DNA of 64,000 nt, from contig NZ_JADLQL010000002.1 in NCBI RefSeq assembly GCF_015477805.1, positions 930,001 to 994,000 on the forward strand. Direction: 5' to 3'. Source of the stretch: Nocardia flavorosea. GTDB taxonomy: Bacteria > Actinomycetota > Actinomycetes > Mycobacteriales > Mycobacteriaceae. The notes beneath the pieces were generated by a model. That model made no database searches, was not told the DNA's origin, and saw nothing but the letters and a program-made list of their open reading frames with translations. Below, one piece after another: positions 30,802 through 42,034 of the stretch; within the stretch, counting starts at the first letter, position 1; each line of letters opens with the position of its first letter. A program made the translations under genes and the position numbers.

Positions 30802-33800
30802 TTGCTCCCTTTCACACCCGATGAGTCGATCCGGGCGAGTTTAGCGGTGAGGTCCGCGCCGATTTTCCCGATCCTCGGCTCATCGATGATCTGCAGGTGG
30901 TCGCCGGGGATGTGGACGACCTCCAGGTTGGGCACGTACTCGTCCCAGCCGCCGTTCGGCTGACGTTCGGCGAAACGAGGTTCGAGCTCGATCATGCCGT
31001 CGTGGTACCGGTCGGCGAGATAGAGCACGACATCGCCTTCGTAGTGGCTGGGTTCTACCTGCTGCAACGCCTGGTTTTCGATCCAGGAGGTGCGCTGGTG
31101 TTCGATCACACCGCCGGGGATCTTCGCCCCGGTCATCTTGATCAGGCTGGATACCATTTCGAACTGTTCTTCGGGTGTGGCATCGGCCAGCTCACGCAAC
31201 TGCTCGGGATCCAGTTCGCCCTGCACCCCGTAGGTCTTCTGCGCGAACGCCTGGTAGCGCTCCATCCGGCGCAGGCTTTCCTCGGAGCTGTTGTCCTGCG
31301 GTCGGCTCGGAATGGCGAGATCGATCAGGCCCACAACTCGCACATCGGCGCCCTCGGCACGCAGTACCTGCGCGACCGCCATGGCGAGAACCGCACCGAG
31401 CGACCAGCCGTACAGCACGTACGGACCTTCGCCCTGCAGTTTCCGCAATTCCGGAATGTAGTGCCGGGCCCGCTCTTCGATCGAACCTTCGACCCGTTCG
31501 AAGCCATACATCGGAGTCTCGGCGGGCAAACGCTTCAACAGCGGCTCGTACACGAGGGTGTTGCCGCCGGAGGGATGGAACACGAACACCGGAACGGCCT
31601 GGGACCCCTCGGGCCGCGCCCGCAGCGGCCGGACGAACCCGTCCACATCGGCACCACTGTCCTGCAGTGTGCGCACGATATCGGCAAGCTGTTCGATGGT
31701 TTCGCAGTCGAGCACATCGTCGACGGTGATCTCCGCGCCGACCCGCTCACTGAGCCGCTCCGCCAGTTTCTCGGCGGTGTCCTCGTCGAGAATCGGCAGG
31801 GTATTGAAAATCCCGCCTGCCGATTCGCCGGTGATCGTCGCCCAGGACGCGTAGGTCAGGCGTTCCGCAGCGTCACGTGGCGGAACGTTCTCCTCGTCCG
31901 CGGAACCGGCCGCCCCACCACCGAATACCGCAGTACCCGCGGCCGGAGCCGGTTTCGCCGCCGGCTGGGGCGCTACCGCAGGCTGGGTCGCACTGCGCCC
32001 GGACTCCGTTTCTGTGGCGGCACCACCGGATTTCGAACCGTTCGCGGCTGCACCGGAATCCGCGTTCGGGGCGGCACCACCAGAATTCGAGTCTTTCGCG
32101 GCTGCACCGGAGTCCGTCGTTTCGACAGCGGCGCTCGTGCGCGAATCGGTTGCGGCAGTCGCCGGTTCCGTACTCGCGGCCGAACTATCCGGTGCCGGAT
32201 CGGACGTGGTTGTGTCGTGCGCCGATTCGGTTGCTTCGGTTTCTGATCGAGTTGCTTCGGCAGTGCCGGCGGCCGCCGATTCGGTTACGGTGGTTCCCTT
32301 ACCGCCCGACGCCTGGTTCAAGGCCGCGACGGGATCCTGCCCCGATTCCATGGCCGCCTTGGCCGCCTCGACGAAGTTGTCGTCCACATTGAGCGCTCCG
32401 GATTCCCCGGCGGCCTGCTTCTCCGCCATCTCCCGCACCTCATCGCGATGCTCGATCGCGTAGCGCAGCACCTTCCCGACCTCGTGCAGGCTGGCATCGC
32501 GTACCGCCGAAACCTGGAGCTGCGGAATATCGAATTCGTATTCGACCCGGTTCTTGATCCGCATCGCCATCAGCGAATCGAGGCCGAGTTCCATGAGCGG
32601 GATCTCCATCGGCAGATCCTCGACCGCGTAACCCATGGATTCGGCGACGATGAGCGCCAGCCGTTCCTCCACGGTCTGGCCGCTGTCCGGGTTCCAGCGC
32701 TCGCCGAATCCGGCGGTGTCCACCGCGTCGAACACCTCGGGCTCGGTGGTGACCGCCGGTGTCACTGCCGCCGATTCGGCCGGAGCCGGGATCGCCTGGG
32801 CCGCACCCGAGGTGACCACCGCGTCGAACAGCAGCCGGAACTGTGCGCCTTCGCGGGCATGCACCTGCACCGAAGCACCGCCCGGGTGCGGGGTGAGGGT
32901 GGTGGTCAGCGTGCCGGTCGCGGGGAGTGGCGCATGGGCGATACTCGCGCCCGGGTTCACATCGGTCAGCACCTGCGCGGCCGCCGACTGCACCAGGGCC
33001 GCAAGCCCGTCCACGGCCGCGGCCTGCACTTCCCACACATGCCGGCCGTCCGGCAGCGCGACCGAGGCACCCGGCACCCGCGAACTGCCGCCGGTGGACA
33101 GTGGGGTCACCTTGGGCCAGTAGTGCTTGCGGACGAAGGCCGTGCGCGGGATATCGGCGTAGGGCCCGGCCGGGACCAACGACGCCAGATCCACAGAATG
33201 GCCGTGCACGTACAGCTGCGCCAGCGCCGTGATCACCGCCGCGGATTCGTCTTCTTTGCGCTTGAGCGTCGGGATGAGCTGGGCGTCGTGCAGACCGGCG
33301 GCGAAAGTGGTGCCGAGTACCTGCATGAGCGCCACCGAGTTCGGGGCCAGCTCCAGGAACGTCGTGATGCCGGCGTCGACCGCCCGTTTCACGGCATTGG
33401 TGAAGTACACGCTGTGGCGCATGTTCTTCACCCAGTAGTCCTCGGTGTGCACCGGGTCGTGCCCGGGCGCGTAGTACTGCTCCTTGTCGACCGTGGAGTA
33501 CAGCCCGACCGTCGGTTTCGTCGGCTCGATCCCGGCCAGTTCGGCGGCGAGCTCCCCGAGCAGCGGATCCATCTGCGAGGTGTGACCGGCGCCCTTGGTC
33601 TGCAGGACGCGGGCGAACTTCCCGGCTTCCTCGACCTTGGCCACGATGGCCGCGACCTGGTCCACCGGGCCGCCGATTACGGTGTTGGTCGGCGCCGCGT
33701 ACACCGCGACCTCGATATCGGGGTAGTCCGGCAGCATGGCGGCGACATCATCGGCGCTCAGTTCCACCAGCGCCATATTGCGGACATCGTCGTCGGTGAG

Positions 33801-36368
33801 CATCTGCTCGCCCTCGCGCATCAGGCGGGACCGCGCGCAGATCACCCGCACCGCGTCTTCCAGCGGCAGCCCGCCGCTGATATACGCACCGGCCACTTCG
33901 CCCTGGGAGTGGCCGACCACCGCGGTGGGTTCGGCGCCGTGTGCCCGCAGCAGCGCGGCGAGCCCGACCTGAATGGTGAACGTACCGACCTGCGAGGTGC
34001 CGATATCCCAGTCCTGGGCGTCGTCGAGCATCAGTTCGCGCACCGAATAACCGGCCTCGTCCTCGACGAGTTCGTCGACCTCGTCGACGGCGCGGCGGAA
34101 GATCGAATTCTCCCGGTAGAGCTGTTTACCCATCTTCCGGTGCTGAGCACCGAACCCGGCCATCACCCACATCGGCCCCTCGGCCGCGGGCGCGTCGGCG
34201 GTGAACACTCCGGCCCCCGGTTTACCCGCGGCGATCGCGCGCAGCCCGGCCACCGCCTCGGCGTGATCCTTCGCCAGCACGACCCCACGGGACCGCCAGT
34301 GGCTGCGCTTGGCCAGCGCACGCGCCACATCCGCCAGCGGAGTTCGCTGTCCCGCTTCGCTTTCCAGCCAGTCGGCCAGATCGGCGGCGGCGCGCCGACG
34401 GCGCGAGGGCAGATAAGCGGAAACGGCCAGGATCACCGGCAACGGCTCGACACGATCGGCCGACCATTCGGGTTCAGCGGCGCCGGCTTCGGTGCCGGAT
34501 GCGGCTTCGGCCGCCGATACGGAGTTTGCCCCGGCAGCCGCGACCGCCTCGGCTTCGGCCACCACATCGGTGGTCTCCGCATCGAGTTCGGCGGTCTCCA
34601 CCGAGCTGTCGACCGGCACGTCGGCCACGGCGACCGGAGCGAGATATTCCTGGAGCACCACGTGCGCGTTGGTTCCGCCGAAACCGAAACCGGAGATCCC
34701 CACGGTGGCGGTGCCGCTGTAGCGCGGGAACGGGGTCGGCTCGTCGACGACCTTCAATCGTGCCTGGTCGAACGGGATATACGGGTTCGGCCCGGCGTAG
34801 TTGATATTGGCGGGCACCACATCGTGCTGGAACGCGAGAATCACCTTGGCCAGGCTCGCGGCGCCCGCACCGGATTCCAGATGCCCGAAGTTCGTCTTGG
34901 CCGACCCCAGGAGCGCGGGCGTATCCGCGGCACGACCTGCGCCGACGACGGCGCCCAGCGCCTGCGCCTCGATCGGATCGCCGACCAGGGTGCCGGTACC
35001 GTGCGCTTCGATGTAGTCCACCGTGGCGGGCACGATGCCGGCGTCGCGATAGGCGCGGCGCAACACGTCGGCCTGGGCCTCGGGGTTCGGGGCGATGAGC
35101 CCATTGGAGCGGCCGTCGCTGTTGACGGCCGAACCCTTGACCACCGCGAGAATCTTGTCGCCGTCCCGTTCGGCATCGGCGAGCCGTTTGAGCACCACCA
35201 GACCCGCGCCCTCGGAGCGGACCATACCGTCCGCGTCGGACGAGAACGCCTTGATCCGGCCGTCCGCGGCGACCGCGCCGTTCTTGTCGAAACCGAGCGT
35301 GGTCATGGGGATGAGCAGCATGTTCACGCCGCCGGCCAATGCCACGTCGGCGTCGCCGGCGCGCAGCGCCTGCACGGCCTGGTGCACCGCGACCAGGGTG
35401 GAGGAGCATGCGGTGTCCACCGCGACCGACGGTCCGCGGAAATCATAGAAGTAGGACACGCGGTTGGCGATGATGCTGCTCGCGCTGCCCATGATCTTGT
35501 AAGCCTCGGCGGAAGCCGGGACATTCGGATCCGTCTCGCCGAGACTCATCGCCGCGATCAGCTGGAAATCGCTGGTCGAGGTCCCGATGTACACACCGAC
35601 CGATTCGCCGCGCAGATCGCTGGCCGGGATACGCGCGTGCTCGAGCGCTTCCCACGTCAGCTCCATCATCAGCCGCTGCTGCGGGTCGATCCGCTCGACC
35701 TCGATCGGCGACATGGCGAAGAATTCGGCATCGAAATCGGTGACGACGTTCTGGTCCAGGTAACCACCGCGGGTGTTGCCCTCGGCGACGGCCTGCGCCA
35801 CCTGCGGTTCACTCAGGAATTCCGCCCACCGTCCCTCGGGAAGATCGCGGATGGCATCGCCGCCGTTGATGAGGAATTCCCACGTCGATTCCGGGGTATC
35901 CCCGGCTCCCGGCAGCCGGGTGGACAGGCCGACGATCGCGATATCGTGCGCGTCACCTGGGGCGTAACCGGCGGTGTAGTACTGGTCGTCCAGAGCTTCG
36001 AGGGTGACCTCCGGCGGCCCGTTGACGATCACATCGGCCAGCGAGGCGATGGTCGGATGCTGGTAGACGACGGTGGCGTCGAGTACGACACCGGTGAGTT
36101 CCTCGATCTCGCCGCCGAGCGCCAGCGCATCCCGCGAGGCGAGCCCGAACTCTTCCATCGGCCGATCGACGGTGATCTTGTCCACGGTCTGACCGGTGGC
36201 CTCGGCCACCCAGCGCCGCAACCACTCTCGTAGTTCCGCCACCGACATCTCGGATTTCGCGGTGCCCGATTCGGCTGCGGCCTCCGCACTCGCCCCGGCG
36301 GCACCGCCCTCCTGCTCGGCGGGAAGGTTCTCGGTCTTATCCGGTGACGTGCCCTCGTTATCAGCCAT
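30798..36368 (-). CDS. pks13: Mycolate-condensing polyketide synthase
   Basis: 1856-residue type I PKS that condenses the meromycoloyl chain with the carboxylated alpha chain to form mycolic acid. Domain order: N-terminal ACP (GLASRD, S78), ketosynthase (DTACSST, C321; [15 protein letters not shown]), acyltransferase (GHSQGE, S821), second ACP (GLDSLMAM, S1265), and thioesterase (GWSLGAV, S1656; GDHLQI, H1824), which also transfers the product to trehalose. An unusually long Ala/Ser/Thr/Asp-rich linker (about 1355-1495) with internal repeats separates ACP2 and thioesterase. GAGG precedes the ATG. Two conserved leader-like elements lie upstream. Confidence 0.97.
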   Translation of the reverse strand: MADNEGTSPDKTENLPAEQEGGAAGASAEAAAESGTAKSEMSVAELREWLRRWVAEATGQTVDKITVDRPMEEFGLASRDALALGGEIEELTGVVLDATVVYQHPTIASLADVIVNGPPEVTLEALDDQYYTAGYAPGDAHDIAIVGLSTRLPGAGDTPESTWEFLINGGDAIRDLPEGRWAEFLSEPQVAQAVAEGNTRGGYLDQNVVTDFDAEFFAMSPIEVERIDPQQRLMMELTWEALEHARIPASDLRGESVGVYIGTSTSDFQLIAAMSLGETDPNVPASAEAYKIMGSASSIIANRVSYFYDFRGPSVAVDTACSSTLVAVHQAVQALRAGDADVALAGGVNMLLIPMTTLGFDKNGAVAADGRIKAFSSDADGMVRSEGAGLVVLKRLADAERDGDKILAVVKGSAVNSDGRSNGLIAPNPEAQADVLRRAYRDAGIVPATVDYIEAHGTGTLVGDPIEAQALGAVVGAGRAADTPALLGSAKTNFGHLESGAGAASLAKVILAFQHDVVPANINYAGPNPYIPFDQARLKVVDEPTPFPRYSGTATVGISGFGFGGTNAHVVLQEYLAPVAVADVPVDSSVETAELDAETTDVVAEAEAVAAAGANSVSAAEAASGTEAGAAEPEWSADRVEPLPVILAVSAYLPSRRRRAAADLADWLESEAGQRTPLADVARALAKRSHWRSRGVVLAKDHAEAVAGLRAIAAGKPGAGVFTADAPAAEGPMWVMAGFGAQHRKMGKQLYRENSIFRRAVDEVDELVEDEAGYSVRELMLDDAQDWDIGTSQVGTFTIQVGLAALLRAHGAEPTAVVGHSQGEVAGAYISGGLPLEDAVRVICARSRLMREGEQMLTDDDVRNMALVELSADDVAAMLPDYPDIEVAVYAAPTNTVIGGPVDQVAAIVAKVEEAGKFARVLQTKGAGHTSQMDPLLGELAAELAGIEPTKPTVGLYSTVDKEQYYAPGHDPVHTEDYWVKNMRHSVYFTNAVKRAVDAGITTFLELAPNSVALMQVLGTTFAAGLHDAQLIPTLKRKEDESAAVITALAQLYVHGHSVDLASLVPAGPYADIPRTAFVRKHYWPKVTPLSTGGSSRVPGASVALPDGRHVWEVQAAAVDGLAALVQSAAAQVLTDVNPGASIAHAPLPATGTLTTTLTPHPGGASVQVHAREGAQFRLLFDAVVTSGAAQAIPAPAESAAVTPAVTTEPEVFDAVDTAGFGERWNPDSGQTVEERLALIVAESMGYAVEDLPMEIPLMELGLDSLMAMRIKNRVEYEFDIPQLQVSAVRDASLHEVGKVLRYAIEHRDEVREMAEKQAAGESGALNVDDNFVEAAKAAMESGQDPVAALNQASGGKGTTVTESAAAGTAEATRSETEATESAHDTTTSDPAPDSSAASTEPATAATDSRTSAAVETTDSGAAAKDSNSGGAAPNADSGAAANGSKSGGAATETESGRSATQPAVAPQPAAKPAPAAGTAVFGGGAAGSADEENVPPRDAAERLTYASWATITGESAGGIFNTLPILDEDTAEKLAERLSERVGAEITVDDVLDCETIEQLADIVRTLQDSGADVDGFVRPLRARPEGSQAVPVFVFHPSGGNTLVYEPLLKRLPAETPMYGFERVEGSIEERARHYIPELRKLQGEGPYVLYGWSLGAVLAMAVAQVLRAEGADVRVVGLIDLAIPSRPQDNSSEESLRRMERYQAFAQKTYGVQGELDPEQLRELADATPEEQFEMVSSLIKMTGAKIPGGVIEHQRTSWIENQALQQVEPSHYEGDVVLYLADRYHDGMIELEPRFAERQPNGGWDEYVPNLEVVHIPGDHLQIIDEPRIGKIGADLTAKLARIDSSGVKGSK

Positions 36369-36441
36369 CAGTCCTCAAGCTACCTGTCTGTGTGCGGTGC
36401 CTGGCAACAGCCTGCATCGCAGGGATGGGTGGACGGCAACC

Positions 36442-36485
36442 GCCGGCGCCGCGGTGGTCACGAGCCACCACCTCCGGCGCACGGC
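36442..36485 (-). promoter_or_regulatory. Putative structured leader RNA, copy 4 (pks13)
   Basis: Minus-strand element ending 73 bases before pks13. The core CGGAGGTGGTGGC...TGACCACCG matches the first three copies, and a helix of GCCG, one bulged U, then GCGCC pairs with GGCGCCGGC. The helix sequence differs from the other copies but pairs in the same place. Outer arms are less clear. Confidence 0.5.
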
Positions 36486-36584
36486 ACGGGCCGCTCGGTT
36501 TCGTTCGGCCGACCACCTGCGCCGATGCAGGTGAACACCGTGCGGCGCTCGCTCGCCGCCCGGTGGGGTGCCGCCGCGTATCCG

Positions 36585-36621
36585 TGATCACGCTGCGTTA
36601 CCTCCTCCGGCACTACGATCA
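36585..36621 (-). promoter_or_regulatory. Degenerate leader-like element, copy 5
   Basis: Minus-strand sequence with outer arms TGATC/GATCA and core CCGGAGGAGGTAACGCAGC, which matches the core of copy 2 (CCGGAGGCGGTAGCGCAAC) at all but three of 19 positions. It lacks a clear inner helix. It lies between the fadD32 stop and pks13, upstream of copy 4; it may be a decayed or shortened relative. Confidence 0.4.
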
Positions 36622-36664
36622 GCCGCCTATCATCCCGGACGCTGCGTCACCGCGTCGACCGGGC

Positions 36665-38596
36665 TCATTCCTCAGGTGCATCGGGGAACGCCTGCTGCGT
36701 GTAACCACCGCGCAGCGTCCCTTCGATGTATGCCGCCTTGCAGGCACGCCGCGCGATCTTCCCGCTGGAGGTGCGCGGAATCGAACCGGCCGGAACCAGC
36801 AGCAGATCGCGTACCGTGACGCCGTGGCGCTGGGAGATCGCCGCCCGGACCGCGTCCGCGATGGGCAGCGGATCGGCCTTACCGGCGCCCGGACCGCGCT
36901 CGGCCACGACGACCAGCTGTTCGGAGGCGTCGTCGGCGTCGAACTTCAGGCCGGAATGGCTGCCCTGGGCGAAGACCTCGGCGGGCAGCTGATTGGCCGG
37001 AACCGAGAACGCCGCGACGAACCCGGGCCGCAGCGCGCTGCTGGCTTCCTGCGCGGAGTATTCGAGATCCTGCGGGTAGTGGTTGCGACCGTCCACGATC
37101 ACCAGGTCCTTCACCCGGCCGGTGATGTAGAGCTCGCCGTCGAAGTACACGCCGTAATCGCCGGTTCGCATCCAGTTCGCGTCCGCGGCGGCACCCTCGG
37201 CGTGGCTGCCTTCGGGAAGTCGCTCGGTGATCTTGTTCCGGAACGTCGCGTCGGTCTCGGTCTCGCGTCCCCAGTACCCGATCCCCATATTGTTGCCGTG
37301 CAGCCAGATCTCGCCGACGTGCCCGTCGGGCTGCTCGCGCGGCGTACCGTCGACCGATTCGGGATCCACGATCACGGCCCACTGGGAGCGGGCGATATAA
37401 CCGCAGCTCACCTGGGCGATCGCGTTCTCCGACCCCGGTTCGACCTTCACCATCCGGCCGGCGTTCAGCTCGGCGCGGTCGACATAGGTGACCTTGGCCT
37501 CGTCCTCGGCCTTGGTGGCCGAGACGAACAGGGTGGCCTCGGCCATGCCGTAGCACGGTTTGATGGCGGTCTTCGGCAGGCCGTACGGGGCGAACGCCTC
37601 GTTGAACTTCTTCATCGAGGACGTGGTGACCGGTTCGCTGCCGTTGATCAGGCCGATCACATTGGACAGGTCCAGCGATTCACCGTTCTTCGGCAGCCCG
37701 CGCACGGCGGCATGCTCGAAGGCGAAGTTCGGGGCCGCGGCGAAGGTACCCGCACCGTCGGACGCCGCGGCGAGCTCCTTGATCCAGCGGTACGGCCGCC
37801 GCACGAACGAGGCCGGCGACATGATGGTGATGAACTTGCCGCCCACGGCGGGCAGGATCACGGTCAGCAGGCCCATATCGTGGAACAGCGGCAGCCAGGT
37901 GACCCCGCGCGAATTCCAGTCCAGATTGATGGCGTCGACCATCTGCAGCAGGTTGGTTCCGACAGCGCGGTGGGTGATCTCCACACCGGCCGGAGTACGG
38001 GTGGAACCCGAGGTGTACTGCAGGTAAGCGATATCGTCCACCGCGATATCCGGGCGCACCCAGCTCTCCCCGACACTGTCGGGAATGGCGTCGACGGCGA
38101 TGATGCGCGGGCGCTGCGCGGCGGGCAGCGAACGGAAGAACTGGCGCACCCCGGCCGCGGACGAGCTCGCGGTGAGGATCGCCGACGGTTCGCAGTCGCC
38201 GAGCACTGCGTGCAGCCGGTCGGTGTGGCCGGGCTCGTCGGGATCGAACAGCGGCACCGCGATCGCGCCCGCGTAGATCGCAGCGAAGAAGGAGATCACG
38301 TAGTCCAGCCCCTGCGGCGCGAGTACCGCGACCCGGTCACCGGGTTTGGTGACCTGCTGCAAGCGACCGGCCACCGCGCGCAGCCGGACCCCGAACTGTT
38401 GCCACGTCAGCTCGTGTACCTCACCATCGCGTTCGCGCGAATAGTCGATGTAGCGGTACGCCAAGGTGTTCGCGTCGTTGCGGGTGTGCTTCTCGACGTG
38501 GTCGACCAGGGTGCGATCATCGGGAATGGTGATGTTCCCGTTCTCGTCCAGGTAGTCGTCGAAAGTCTCGTCCATTCCTTCTCCTCCGAGGCGCAC
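36665..38596 (-). CDS. fadD32: Long-chain fatty-acyl-AMP ligase
   Basis: 643-residue acyl-AMP ligase that activates the meromycolic acid as an adenylate and loads it on the N-terminal ACP of Pks13. The ATP loop [12 protein letters not shown], the FAAL-type [10 protein letters not shown] region ([11 protein letters not shown]), [10 protein letters not shown] and the C-terminal catalytic lysine K613 in [10 protein letters not shown] are present. It is followed by pks13 after about 300 bases containing leader-like elements, instead of the tight spacing usual for operons. An inverted repeat lies 60-75 bases upstream of its start. Confidence 0.96.
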   Translation of the reverse strand: MRLGGEGMDETFDDYLDENGNITIPDDRTLVDHVEKHTRNDANTLAYRYIDYSRERDGEVHELTWQQFGVRLRAVAGRLQQVTKPGDRVAVLAPQGLDYVISFFAAIYAGAIAVPLFDPDEPGHTDRLHAVLGDCEPSAILTASSSAAGVRQFFRSLPAAQRPRIIAVDAIPDSVGESWVRPDIAVDDIAYLQYTSGSTRTPAGVEITHRAVGTNLLQMVDAINLDWNSRGVTWLPLFHDMGLLTVILPAVGGKFITIMSPASFVRRPYRWIKELAAASDGAGTFAAAPNFAFEHAAVRGLPKNGESLDLSNVIGLINGSEPVTTSSMKKFNEAFAPYGLPKTAIKPCYGMAEATLFVSATKAEDEAKVTYVDRAELNAGRMVKVEPGSENAIAQVSCGYIARSQWAVIVDPESVDGTPREQPDGHVGEIWLHGNNMGIGYWGRETETDATFRNKITERLPEGSHAEGAAADANWMRTGDYGVYFDGELYITGRVKDLVIVDGRNHYPQDLEYSAQEASSALRPGFVAAFSVPANQLPAEVFAQGSHSGLKFDADDASEQLVVVAERGPGAGKADPLPIADAVRAAISQRHGVTVRDLLLVPAGSIPRTSSGKIARRACKAAYIEGTLRGGYTQQAFPDAPEE

Positions 38597-38655
38597 GCGG
38601 CAACGGCACGATAGCCGTTATTTACTGTGTGGCCCCGACTCGCTTTCGCCACGGT

Positions 38656-38671
38656 GTTCTCATCCGAGAAC
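38656..38671. promoter_or_regulatory. Inverted repeat upstream of fadD32
   Basis: GTTCTC-ATCC-GAGAAC, a perfect 6-bp inverted repeat with a 4-base centre, 60-75 bases before the fadD32 start. A related GTTCTC occurs again near 38722. It could be a repressor site or a small hairpin; no regulator is named. Confidence 0.4.
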
Positions 38672-38761
38672 TTTCCCGCAGGTTCGGTGTGCGGTCTGCG
38701 CGGTGACCGCTATCGGCTAGATGTTCTCAAACCAGAGACATGTTACAGAGACATGAGCCTG

Positions 38762-39781
38762 TCACTCCTCCCGGAGCAAGGGAATCACCGGCGCGAAAGC
38801 GTCCATCTGGGTCGGGTAGATGCCGATATAGGACATGCCGGTGAGTTGGCGCACCCGGCGCATCTGCTCGGCGATCTCCTCGAACGTGCCGATGGCCACA
38901 TATGGGGAGTTCAGGATGTCGGAGACAGTGAGCTTCACATCCACCTCGAGATCGGGAAGCTGCCCGCGGTCCAGGGCCGCGAGGGCCATTTCCGCCATCT
39001 TCTCCCGGTCGTCGGTGATGACGATCGCGGTAACCGCCCAGTTCAGCTCGATCCGGGAAAACCGCTCGCCGGCGGCTTCCTTGATCAGGTTCACCTTCTC
39101 GATGGTCTTCTCGAGGGTGATGCTGGACAGCAGACCCTGACCTTTCGGCGTGGTGACCGGGACCACCGAGATGATATCGGCGTGTTTGGCCGCCAGCTTC
39201 AGCATGCGCGGCCCACCGCCGCCGGTGCACAGCGGCGGACGCGGCCCCTGTCGCGGCCGGGGAGTCCCCTTGATGCCGCGCACCTGGTAGTACTTGCCCT
39301 CGAAGTTGCATTCCTGCCCACGCAGCAGCACATCGAGAATGGTGAGAGTCTCGTCGAGTTTGGCCAGCCGGATCCCCGGACGGTCGTAGTCCAGCCCGGC
39401 CGCGGCGAATTCGTCGGCCTTCCAGCCGGCCCCGATGCCCACCTCGAGCCGGCCCTTCGACAGCACATCGATCGTGGCGAGGTCCTTGGCCAGCACCACC
39501 GGGTGCCGGAAGCCGTTGGCCAGCACCGAGGTGCCGAGGCGGATCTTGTCGGTGGCCTGGGACAGCGCGCCGAGGGCGGCGATCGGACCGATCTGGTCAC
39601 CGAGATGATCCGGCACCACGAAGGTGTCGTAGCCGTATTCCTCGGCCTGCTGCGCCGTCTGGATGAACTTGCGGGCGCCACCTTCCTGCTTGTTCCCCTC
39701 GCCCGCGGCGGCGAAGCGGAACTTTCGCAATGGAGTGCCCAGCGCGCTCAACTCATCCACCGGTGCGGCGGCTTCTGTCAT
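38762..39781 (-). CDS. LLM-class F420-dependent oxidoreductase
   Basis: 339-residue luciferase-like monooxygenase-fold protein of the F420-dependent oxidoreductase class common in mycobacteria and Nocardia. Typical blocks are AEEYGYDTFVVPDHL, IRLGTSVLANGFRHPV, GRLEVGIGAGW and the cofactor-pocket segment PPLCTGGGGPRML. The cofactor could be F420 or FMN. It sits between fadD32 and culp6, which are adjacent in mycobacteria. The stop is 165 bases from the fadD32 start; the reaction and any mycolate role are unknown. Confidence 0.88.
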   Translation of the reverse strand: MTEAAAPVDELSALGTPLRKFRFAAAGEGNKQEGGARKFIQTAQQAEEYGYDTFVVPDHLGDQIGPIAALGALSQATDKIRLGTSVLANGFRHPVVLAKDLATIDVLSKGRLEVGIGAGWKADEFAAAGLDYDRPGIRLAKLDETLTILDVLLRGQECNFEGKYYQVRGIKGTPRPRQGPRPPLCTGGGGPRMLKLAAKHADIISVVPVTTPKGQGLLSSITLEKTIEKVNLIKEAAGERFSRIELNWAVTAIVITDDREKMAEMALAALDRGQLPDLEVDVKLTVSDILNSPYVAIGTFEEIAEQMRRVRQLTGMSYIGIYPTQMDAFAPVIPLLREE

Positions 39782-40127
39782 GAACTCATGCTCCTGGATA
39801 TCGGAAGTCCCTGCGAATCCCGGCCGGCGCAGGGCCGGGACGCGCGATCACCAGCGCACTTTACAGCGTGCTGCGGGGGAAGGAACACGCTGCGTACGGT
39901 GAATTGTCACAACACGCCGCCCATACTTCGCCCCGCCACCGTAATAGCGGCTCACCAGGGACAATTTGGCCTACTCGAGCCGATCGGCCCACGCAGGTGT
40001 CTGGGCCGCCATCCCGCCCATTCACGGCCGGCACCCGGCTGGGCGTATCACCCCGCATCGCGTGCCCGCGCGTGGTCGGACGCACACACCTGCCGGTGGC
40101 TGGACACGCACATCTGCCGGGATCAAG
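39782..40127. other. Intergenic region, no gene
   Basis: About 345 bases between the oxidoreductase start and the culp6 stop. I see no supported gene, repeat or hairpin; the AT-richer stretch near 39895-39960 probably holds the oxidoreductase promoter. Confidence 0.35.
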
Positions 40128-41129
40128 TCACAAATGCGGTGGTCGTGGGGCGTTTTCCACCAGACCGATAGCCCAGTTCGCCGCCCACTGGGTGGCGGTC
40201 GTGCCGTCGGGTTCCACCACGAAATTGTGATAGAGGCTGTGCACGGGGTTACCGATCGCCGCCGTCAGCGTGCCCAGACTGCCGAGAACATTGGCGGGAC
40301 TGAGCGCATTACGGGGTGCATCACAGATCAGGTCACCGGGCGCGCAGATGGTGTACACCCGATCGGCGATCTCGCCGAAACCTCCCTCACGCGCGCCGGT
40401 CATCGTGATTCCGGGCACGCTCAGTCCGGCGAGTGCGACCTCCGCGCCGACCCCGGGCGGTGGGGTGCCCACCTGAATGGGCTGCCCGGGGCCCGGCTCG
40501 CCGGAACGGCGGCCGTCGGCGATCAGGGTCACCCCGAGCACGCGGTCGGCCGGCACGGGACCGTTGCCCTTGCCGATCTGCTCGGCGATATCCCCGGCGA
40601 TCACCGCGCCCTGCGAGAACCCCGCGAGCACGTACGTGGTGAGCGGGCATTCCTCGTGACGCTGGGTCAGGAAATCGAATGTCCGCCGTGTGCCCTCGGT
40701 ACGCGAGAGGTTGTAGGACGCCTGACCGTCCGGCGGGAATGCCACCGGATTGGAGAACTGGGCGACGTAGGGAACCGTGTACACGTCGACGCGTTGGGAC
40801 GACGGGAACTGCTCCCGCACCGGATTGCTGATGTTCAACATCAGCGACGCCGGATTGGCCGACGGGTTGTAGGGGTCGTCGGTACTGCTGGACTCCCAGG
40901 TGCCCGGCACGGAAACCATCTGCACATCCGGGCAGCTCGCCGGCTGACTGGTCGGCTCCTCCGGACCCGGGCCCGGCCCGGGCCCCGGCGGCGGCTCGCG
41001 CAGGCATCCGGCCAGCAGGTACCAGAGCAGCACCACGATGACGAGCCCGGCCACGCCGAGCGCGAGCACCGTAAGACAACCCGCCGACCGCGACCGGCGG
41101 GCTCCGGAACGTCCCCTATTCACCGGCAA
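40128..41129 (-). CDS. culp6: Cutinase-family envelope lipase, Culp6 type
   Basis: 333-residue serine esterase of the cutinase-like family, corresponding to mycobacterial Rv3802c, an essential envelope thioesterase/phospholipase encoded beside fadD32. An N-terminal membrane anchor (about 18-45) is followed by a Pro/Gly-rich spacer and the hydrolase domain: [10 protein letters not shown] (nucleophile Ser), CAPGDLICD (Asp) and the HSLYHNF region (His). Cysteines typical of cutinase disulphides are present. It starts 3 bases after the DUF732 lipoprotein stop, so both are one unit. Confidence 0.92.
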   Translation of the reverse strand: MPVNRGRSGARRSRSAGCLTVLALGVAGLVIVVLLWYLLAGCLREPPPGPGPGPGPEEPTSQPASCPDVQMVSVPGTWESSSTDDPYNPSANPASLMLNISNPVREQFPSSQRVDVYTVPYVAQFSNPVAFPPDGQASYNLSRTEGTRRTFDFLTQRHEECPLTTYVLAGFSQGAVIAGDIAEQIGKGNGPVPADRVLGVTLIADGRRSGEPGPGQPIQVGTPPPGVGAEVALAGLSVPGITMTGAREGGFGEIADRVYTICAPGDLICDAPRNALSPANVLGSLGTLTAAIGNPVHSLYHNFVVEPDGTTATQWAANWAIGLVENAPRPPHL

Positions 41130-41132
41130 CCA

Positions 41133-41675
41133 CTAGCAGTAGTGCGCTTTCGCGGTATCGATGTAGATCTGTCCGGCCTGCTCGACCGGCATCTTCGCGG
41201 GATCGAACGCCGCATCGGCCCCGGCCATCGCGGTCACCCAGGTGAGCATGGCGGGATCCGGGGTTCCCTGCGCCACCTGACTGCACACATACGAGCCGAT
41301 ACTCAGCGCGGTATCCGGGACCGAAGGGGTGACACCTTGTTTCGCCAGCTCGTCGATATAGGTCTGCTCCTTGGGCCCGAGCTGCGCGGTCTCGGTTACC
41401 TGGGGCTCCACCGGCGCGGGGCGTTCCATCTCCTCCGGGGGTGCCTCCGGTGCGGCCGGCTCTTCCGGAGCCGGAGCCGGTGCCTCGGGCGCGGGGGCCT
41501 GTTCCTCCGGCGCGGGAGCCGGAGCCGGCGCCGAGCTCTCGGACGATGCGGCGGCCGGGGTCGACAGCGTCGGGGTGCTGGTCGCGGTCGATTCCTCGTC
41601 GCCGCAGCCGGCGAGCAGTCCGGCGGCCGCCACGGCCGCCACCACACCGAGCATCGTGCCTCGGGTCCGATACAT
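41133..41675 (-). CDS. DUF732 domain lipoprotein
   Basis: 180-residue lipoprotein: signal peptide ending in the lipobox LLAGC, then a Pro/Glu/Ala-rich linker of about 60 residues, and a C-terminal DUF732 domain with two cysteines (SYVCSQVAQG and KAHYC) that probably form a disulphide. DUF732 proteins are small secreted proteins of mycobacteria and relatives with no known function. I choose the second ATG (AGGATGGA seven bases upstream) over the one at 41684. It precedes culp6 in the same operon. Confidence 0.85.
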   Translation of the reverse strand: MYRTRGTMLGVVAAVAAAGLLAGCGDEESTATSTPTLSTPAAASSESSAPAPAPAPEEQAPAPEAPAPAPEEPAAPEAPPEEMERPAPVEPQVTETAQLGPKEQTYIDELAKQGVTPSVPDTALSIGSYVCSQVAQGTPDPAMLTWVTAMAGADAAFDPAKMPVEQAGQIYIDTAKAHYC

Positions 41676-42034
41676 ACATTCCATCCTGTTTTCCGGCGCG
41701 CCGTTGCGCGCTGGTTCACGGCGCCCGTGACGAGCGCCGCCGAACCACTGGTTTGACCGTCGGTTACGTCCAGGCCCGGCGAGCTACTCGCGGGCCGCGA
41801 CCACCGAGGGTAGTACCACCCACCGGATGCTGCTGCGCTGTGCCCGACCACACACTGCACATCGGCTATTCGTACCAACACGACACCCTGCCGTTGCGGC
41901 CCGAACCGAACGCCCCGGCGGCACGCGATCCAGCGCGTCACTCCCGGAGTGCCGGCGATACCGCCGAGTCGTATGAGGCGCGGAGCGGCCCGGCCCCTCC
42001 GCGGGACCGAATCCCGCACCGGCACACCGGGCCA
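41676..42034. other. Intergenic region, no gene
   Basis: About 360 bases between the lipoprotein start and the stop of the LGFP mycolyltransferase. No convincing gene or hairpin; it must contain the promoter of the lipoprotein-culp6 unit. Confidence 0.35.
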
